Assembly (NCBI GenBank): GCA_964419335.1
Contig: CAYQOX010000018.1
Span: forward strand, 1-64,000
DNA: 64,000 bases
Reading direction: 5' to 3'
Source of the DNA: CAYQOX01 sp964419335
GTDB lineage: Bacteria; Hinthialibacterota; Hinthialibacteria; Hinthialibacterales; Hinthialibacteraceae
Under the pieces are notes generated by a model. It was not told where the DNA came from and made no database searches. It saw only the letters and a program-made list of their open reading frames with translations. The stretch's first letter is position 1. Every line of letters begins with the position of its first letter. Shown piece by piece: positions 59,871-64,000 of this stretch. Position numbers and translations under genes: made by a program.

Positions 59871-61937
59871 CTATGGCAGAAGCTGTTGCACTAACTCTTC
59901 GGTCTTCGACACGGGTTGTTTGCAAGTAAAATTCTGACAAACGTAAGCCAGTGAATTCCCGTTTTGGGGCTCTTTCCCCTCTACAATAGTCGTCAAAGAA
60001 CGCAGCTCCTCTTTGGTCGATTGTTCGCAATATAAAACCACTTTATCAGGTATAAATTCCGTAAAAATAGCTTCTTGAAAGTTCTCCAAACTTTTTGGGG
60101 TTTCTCCTGCCAAAACGATTTCTTTTGGCGAGGATAACATGAAATCCAAGGCACATAGCATTTGGGTAAAAGCAGAAGGAATACGACGCAAAGGTTCCTC
60201 AAAGGCATGAAAACAGGTTTCGGCTTTTTCTTGATAGGATAATTCGCCGGTCATTTCTTTGAGTCGTAACAAAGCCTGCACTGCGATGGAGTTACCTGAA
60301 GGGACAGCGTTATCCATGGGATCCTTGGTACGCGCGATCAATGGTTCGTGATCGTCGGAAGTAAAGAAGAAAGCGCCTTTTTCGTGATCCCAAAAATGTG
60401 TAATCATGCTTTGGGTCAATTGGTTGGCTTCCCGCAGCCAGCGGGGATTCATGGTGGCTTCGTAGAGGTCGAGGAGTGCATTACTCAAGTAGGAATAATC
60501 ACTCAAAAATCCATTGGTGTGAACTCGTCCATCTTTGTATGTATGGTACAAGCGATCTTGTTGCTTTAAATGGGTGAAGATAAATTCAGCCGCGTTTCTT
60601 GCCATGGTTATATATTTTTCTTCGCGAAATACATTGCCGGCATATGCCAGGGAAGAAATCATTAAGCCATTCCAATCGCTGAGAATTTTTTCATCCCGTT
60701 TCGGTTTAACCCGCTTTTCGCGGACGGCAAAAAGTTTGCAGTTGGCTTCTTTTATGGTATTCGTCAATTCATCTTGCGAAATTCCGGTTTGCTTTGCCAA
60801 TTGGTCCAGATCGGCAGCCATATGGAGTACATTATGGCGGTGCTCAAAGTTGCCCATAGGCTCAACGCCGTAGTATTGGCATACGAGATTTCCCTTTTCT
60901 TCTCCCAGCACTTCATGAATTTCATCGGTGGTCCAGACAAAGAACGCGCCTTCAATCCCTTCGCTATCAGCGTCTTGGGTGGAATAGAAGCCCCCTTCGG
61001 GCGAGGTCATTTCCCGTTCCACATAATCTAAGGTCTCTTTGACGATTTTTTTGTAATATGGATCTTTGGTCAGTTGGTAGGCTTCGGTGTAGGTTTTCGC
61101 GAGCAGAGCGTTGTCATAAAGCATTTTCTCAAAGTGCGGGATTAACCATTCCGCATCGGTGGAATAACGATGAAAACCGCCACCTAGTTGATCATACATC
61201 CCTCCCTGGGACATTTTCTTAAGAGAGTGAAGGGACATATCGAGCGCAGTTTTCTCTCCTTTCTTTTTGTAATAGCGAAGCAGTAGGGAGATATCCATTG
61301 AATGAGGAAACTTCGGCGCAGAGCCAAATCCACCATGCTTGGAATCATAGCGGCGTTTGAGATCTTCAAAGGCCGATTGAATAAAACGATCATCCAGTTC
61401 ACCCTCTCCGCCGCGCAGGTTTACCATATCGCGTACATGGTCGGTTAGTTGATTCGCGCTTTCATTGATATCCTCGCGGCGTTCTTCATAGGCTTTGGCT
61501 ATGCTCTGCAGTACCGTGGGAAAACCTGGCCGCCCATACATATCCCTAGGGGGAAAGTAGGTGCCGCCATAAAAAGGCTTTCCTTCTGGGGTTAAGAAGA
61601 CAGACATAGGCCATCCTCCTGCCCCGGTCAATGATTGCACCGCGTTCATATAAATTTCATCCAGATCCGGGCGTTCTTCTCGGTCTACCTTAATATTGAT
61701 AAAATGTTCATTCATGACTTCAGCGATGGCTTGGTTTTCGAAACACTCGCGCTCCATCACATGACACCAATGGCAGGCTGAATAGCCGATACTTAAAAAA
61801 ATTGGTTTTTCTTCATTTTGGGCTTTTGTGAGGGCTTCTTCTCCCCAGGGATACCAGTCTACAGGATTATGAGCATGTTGCAGTAAATAGGGACTGGTTT
61901 CGTTTATCAAACGGTTTGCAGGTTTTGATGGCTCCAC
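59871..61937 (-). CDS. YyaL/DUF255 thioredoxin-domain protein
   Basis: A 688-residue protein, the normal length for this family (human relative SPATA20). GTG 61937 is chosen because AAAGGA lies 8 bases before it and the product then begins close to the family start RLINETSPYLLQHAHNPVDW. The N-terminal thioredoxin-like fold has GYSACHWCHVM with a CxxC. The remaining about 500 residues form an alpha/alpha barrel (GGFHRYSTDAEWLIPHFEKM, STQDADSEG, SDWNGLMISSLAYAG). The physiological role is not settled. It stands alone. Confidence 0.93.
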   Translation of the reverse strand: MEPSKPANRLINETSPYLLQHAHNPVDWYPWGEEALTKAQNEEKPIFLSIGYSACHWCHVMERECFENQAIAEVMNEHFINIKVDREERPDLDEIYMNAVQSLTGAGGWPMSVFLTPEGKPFYGGTYFPPRDMYGRPGFPTVLQSIAKAYEERREDINESANQLTDHVRDMVNLRGGEGELDDRFIQSAFEDLKRRYDSKHGGFGSAPKFPHSMDISLLLRYYKKKGEKTALDMSLHSLKKMSQGGMYDQLGGGFHRYSTDAEWLIPHFEKMLYDNALLAKTYTEAYQLTKDPYYKKIVKETLDYVEREMTSPEGGFYSTQDADSEGIEGAFFVWTTDEIHEVLGEEKGNLVCQYYGVEPMGNFEHRHNVLHMAADLDQLAKQTGISQDELTNTIKEANCKLFAVREKRVKPKRDEKILSDWNGLMISSLAYAGNVFREEKYITMARNAAEFIFTHLKQQDRLYHTYKDGRVHTNGFLSDYSYLSNALLDLYEATMNPRWLREANQLTQSMITHFWDHEKGAFFFTSDDHEPLIARTKDPMDNAVPSGNSIAVQALLRLKEMTGELSYQEKAETCFHAFEEPLRRIPSAFTQMLCALDFMLSSPKEIVLAGETPKSLENFQEAIFTEFIPDKVVLYCEQSTKEELRSLTTIVEGKEPQNGNSLAYVCQNFTCKQPVSKTEELVQQLLP

Positions 61938-62334
61938 GGTTATTTCCTTTCGTTTTTTTCGTTCAAGTAACGTATTTTCATTTGTAGGTTCCCGGCATAC
62001 TCTAAAAATTTGTTCTATTATCTTCTTATTATACGAAAGCATTGGGATTGCACCCAAAGGAGGTCGGAAAAGAATGAAAAGAATGATGGAAGACCTTTGG
62101 GGATGAGAATCGTTAAGGATAAAGAATAACGGCTGTTTGCAGGGAGTTAAAGAACGGGGGAGTGGGAGAAAGAAGTTTTTTTCATGAGTGGATAACAATT
62201 CTTGCAGCAGGGGTGGAGAAAAATCCAGTGGGGGTGAAATCTTTTAAGAACGTACAAGAAAACCGCCAATCTTCTATATAGGGCGGATTGTATTTTTTCT
62301 ATGAAACGGCTAAAATAACGCTTGGTTAAGAAAA

Positions 62335-62408
62335 CGGGGTGTAGCGCAGCCTGGTAGCGCAACTGCTTTGGGAGCAGTGGGGCGGAGGTTCAAATCCTCT
62401 CACCCCGA
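62335..62408 (+). tRNA. tRNA-Pro (TGG anticodon)
   Basis: A 74-base cloverleaf: acceptor CGGGGTG pairs with CACCCCG, the D-arm follows, and the anticodon stem CTGCT/AGCAG encloses the loop TTGGGAG-like TTTGGGA, giving anticodon TGG. The T-arm contains GGTTCAAATCC. The 3' CCA is not encoded. It stands alone downstream of the divergent YyaL-like gene. Confidence 0.96.
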
Positions 62409-62679
62409 TTTATTCATTCTCACTTCAATTTTAAAGAGTAATCCTGCCTAAATATCTTATTTTTCCCGCTTGCTCTGTTCATTATCTTTCACACAATTAC
62501 CCTACATTCTTAAACGTTGGTTTGAATTGGTTCCGATTCCAATCCACTCTGTAAAAACTTAGATTTGTGTTCTTTATCGAGATGGAATTGAGGGTGTGGG
62601 ATTCGTTAAATTTTATGGGCTATGCTATGATGATTTCATTAATAAGAATCTGATTTTATTGAACTCATTATGATGCGAT

Positions 62680-64000
62680 ATGAACAATAAACGTGAATAT
62701 ATTATAATTTTTTTGTTACTGGTCGTGGCGATCGCTCTTTTTTGGTGGCGGGTGTGGATTCCCAATAGCCATGATCGAATGCACTTTAGCGATGATATTT
62801 TGGTGAAAGATTATCCCACCCGGGTGGGGTTGTTTCGCATGATGCAAGAGGGGCATTCCCCCTTATGGGATCCTAATCAACTTGGTGGATGGCCTGGTTT
62901 TGCTAATTGTGAAGCGGGGTTGCTCTATCCCCTTAACTATGTGGTATTCCCCTTTGCCCATGATCCCCAAACCGGCTTTTGGATGACAGAGATGCTCGTG
63001 TTGCTGCATTTTTTGCTCGCTGGCATGGGGGTTTATTGCTTTGCCCGTTCGTTAGGGCTTAATCCATGGGGAGCGGGAATGGCGGCGCTGGTGTATACCT
63101 TTTGTGGTTTTCATTGTGCGCACAAAAAACACACGAATATGATTTTCGTACTGGCGTGGTTCCCTTGGATTTTTTTACAATTGGAAACCTATTTCAAAGA
63201 GAAGAAGTCATCTGCTCTCTTTCTCGCCACTTTGCTCCTTGCGATTTCTTTCACCGCAGGTCATCCCCAGTCATCACTCTATATGTGCTTGATTCTCTCT
63301 GCACGTATTTTGCATAATGCATTTATCCAAGAGCCATCTTTCACGTCTTCCAAATTACGCGGGGCTTTGATAACGATCGTGTTTCTTGTCGGAGTGGCTT
63401 TCGCACTCACCGCGGTGCAATGGCTTCCCACGGCAGAATTAATTCAGCAGGGAGAGCGCGCCGAGGCGGATTATTACGAACAAAGCAGTGAATATTCCAT
63501 GCCGCTTTTTGAGTTGACAGAAATCATCCTACCGGATGCTTATCGCTATTGGGAACAAGTTGAGGTATTTTATTGGGGTATCATTCCTCTCTTATTAATC
63601 GTGTATGCGCTTTCTACAACACGCCTGACCTCATGGCATAAATTTTTCGTAGGCTTGGCGCTGGTCTCTATACTCTTTGCGTTAGGGCAAAATTTATTTC
63701 TATATGATTTATCCTATCTTTTACTCCCCGGCACGGCGTGGGTACGTGCGCCTAGCCGCTGGATTTATTTTGCGACCTTGCCCGTCGCCCTCTTTGCAGG
63801 CCAAGGGATTCATCAATTGACGGGAAATCCAGGGATCTATAAGCGAAAAGCATTTATGCGTTTTCGCCGCAATTTGTGGATTGTGCTTACGACTTGCCTG
63901 GTCGTTTTTGGGCTTGTGATGGTGGAATTATTTTCTCAGGGGCATTCTCAAATCGTGCAGGCATTAAATAATCAATCCGGTGATACTGCTCTTTTAAAGG
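62680..64000 (+). CDS. YfhO-like polytopic membrane protein, 5' part
   Basis: An open frame from ATG 62680 runs without a stop to the window end (440 codons, incomplete). The N-terminus MNNKREYIIIFLLLVV is a membrane helix, then DDILVKDYPTRVGLF and SPLWDPNQLGGWPGFANCEAG, which match the YfhO/GT-C type proteins that put sugars on extracellular polymers. Several more membrane helices follow, and the stretch WVRAPSRWIYFATLPVALFAG (here in parts: WVRAPSRW and IYFATLPVALFAG) is typical. The rest, and any tandem partner, lies beyond the window. Confidence 0.85.
   Translation, partial: MNNKREYIIIFLLLVVAIALFWWRVWIPNSHDRMHFSDDILVKDYPTRVGLFRMMQEGHSPLWDPNQLGGWPGFANCEAGLLYPLNYVVFPFAHDPQTGFWMTEMLVLLHFLLAGMGVYCFARSLGLNPWGAGMAALVYTFCGFHCAHKKHTNMIFVLAWFPWIFLQLETYFKEKKSSALFLATLLLAISFTAGHPQSSLYMCLILSARILHNAFIQEPSFTSSKLRGALITIVFLVGVAFALTAVQWLPTAELIQQGERAEADYYEQSSEYSMPLFELTEIILPDAYRYWEQVEVFYWGIIPLLLIVYALSTTRLTSWHKFFVGLALVSILFALGQNLFLYDLSYLLLPGTAWVRAPSRWIYFATLPVALFAGQGIHQLTGNPGIYKRKAFMRFRRNLWIVLTTCLVVFGLVMVELFSQGHSQIVQALNNQSGDTALLK

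Noticed and set aside
1..64000. CRISPR array, prophage, transposase or integrase genes.
   Set aside because: No regularly spaced repeats and no mobile-element protein were seen anywhere in the window.

Overview
The window looks like a chromosomal segment of a Gram-negative, saccharolytic, probably uncultured bacterium. A CMP-Kdo synthetase implies LPS. There are many signal-peptide-bearing carbohydrate enzymes, a Tat-like MocA-type oxidoreductase, an FG-GAP/ASPIC-UnbV protein and a lone type II-style pseudopilin. That mix is familiar from planctomycete/PVC-like and neighbouring candidate phyla, but no rRNA or marker gene here fixes the lineage. The segment is moderately AT-rich, densely coded and free of phage, IS elements or CRISPR. 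Genes use ATG, some GTG and, for kdsB, apparently CTG starts.

Layout. 1-1.5 kb: rubrerythrin and a divergent Fur/PerR-family regulator, with a perfect 17-bp palindrome at the rubrerythrin transcription start. 1.5-12.8 kb: secreted polysaccharide- and nucleoside-degrading enzymes (GH38-like, an alpha/alpha-barrel enzyme, nucleoside hydrolase, GH9), an SH3 protein, and a six-hairpin glycosidase gene broken by an internal deletion. A 49-bp intergenic repeat occurs at 7 and again at 10922. 12.9-23.1 kb: a homocysteine methyltransferase/MTHFR fusion that has lost its zinc cysteines, two large uncharacterised secreted proteins, a GlcD-like oxidase, kdsB, a small membrane protein and argG. 23.2-28.2 kb: secreted GH2 coupled to an SDR, then a Gfo/Idh/MocA oxidoreductase. 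28.3-30.1 kb: a membrane-anchored YcgR-like protein and a HepT-MntA toxin-antitoxin pair.

30.7-35 kb: the glycine cleavage operon gcvT-gcvH-gcvPA-gcvPB, closed by a strong terminator. 35-40.6 kb: Hsp20, phosphoglycerate mutase, an M16 peptidase homologue lacking the zinc motif, a YvyF-like zinc-ribbon/HTH protein and a polytopic membrane protein. 40.6-45.5 kb, all on the minus strand: a small His/Cys-rich protein, an FG-GAP protein with His/Glu-rich inserts, a pseudopilin, and a LolD/FtsX-type ABC transporter. Together with a Fur-type box at the first gene this looks like a metal-handling locus, and it is the best candidate here for a poorly described system.

45.7-57.5 kb: acetolactate synthase, aldehyde dehydrogenase, phosphonoacetaldehyde hydrolase, a HisN-like phosphatase, acyl-CoA ligase, a TPR/HEAT membrane protein, CinA, ComF and two dTDP-rhamnose-type enzymes. 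57.8-64 kb: a large secreted beta-rich protein with an unusual leader, a YyaL/DUF255 thioredoxin-fold protein, tRNA-Pro(TGG), and the start of a YfhO-like membrane protein that runs off the window.
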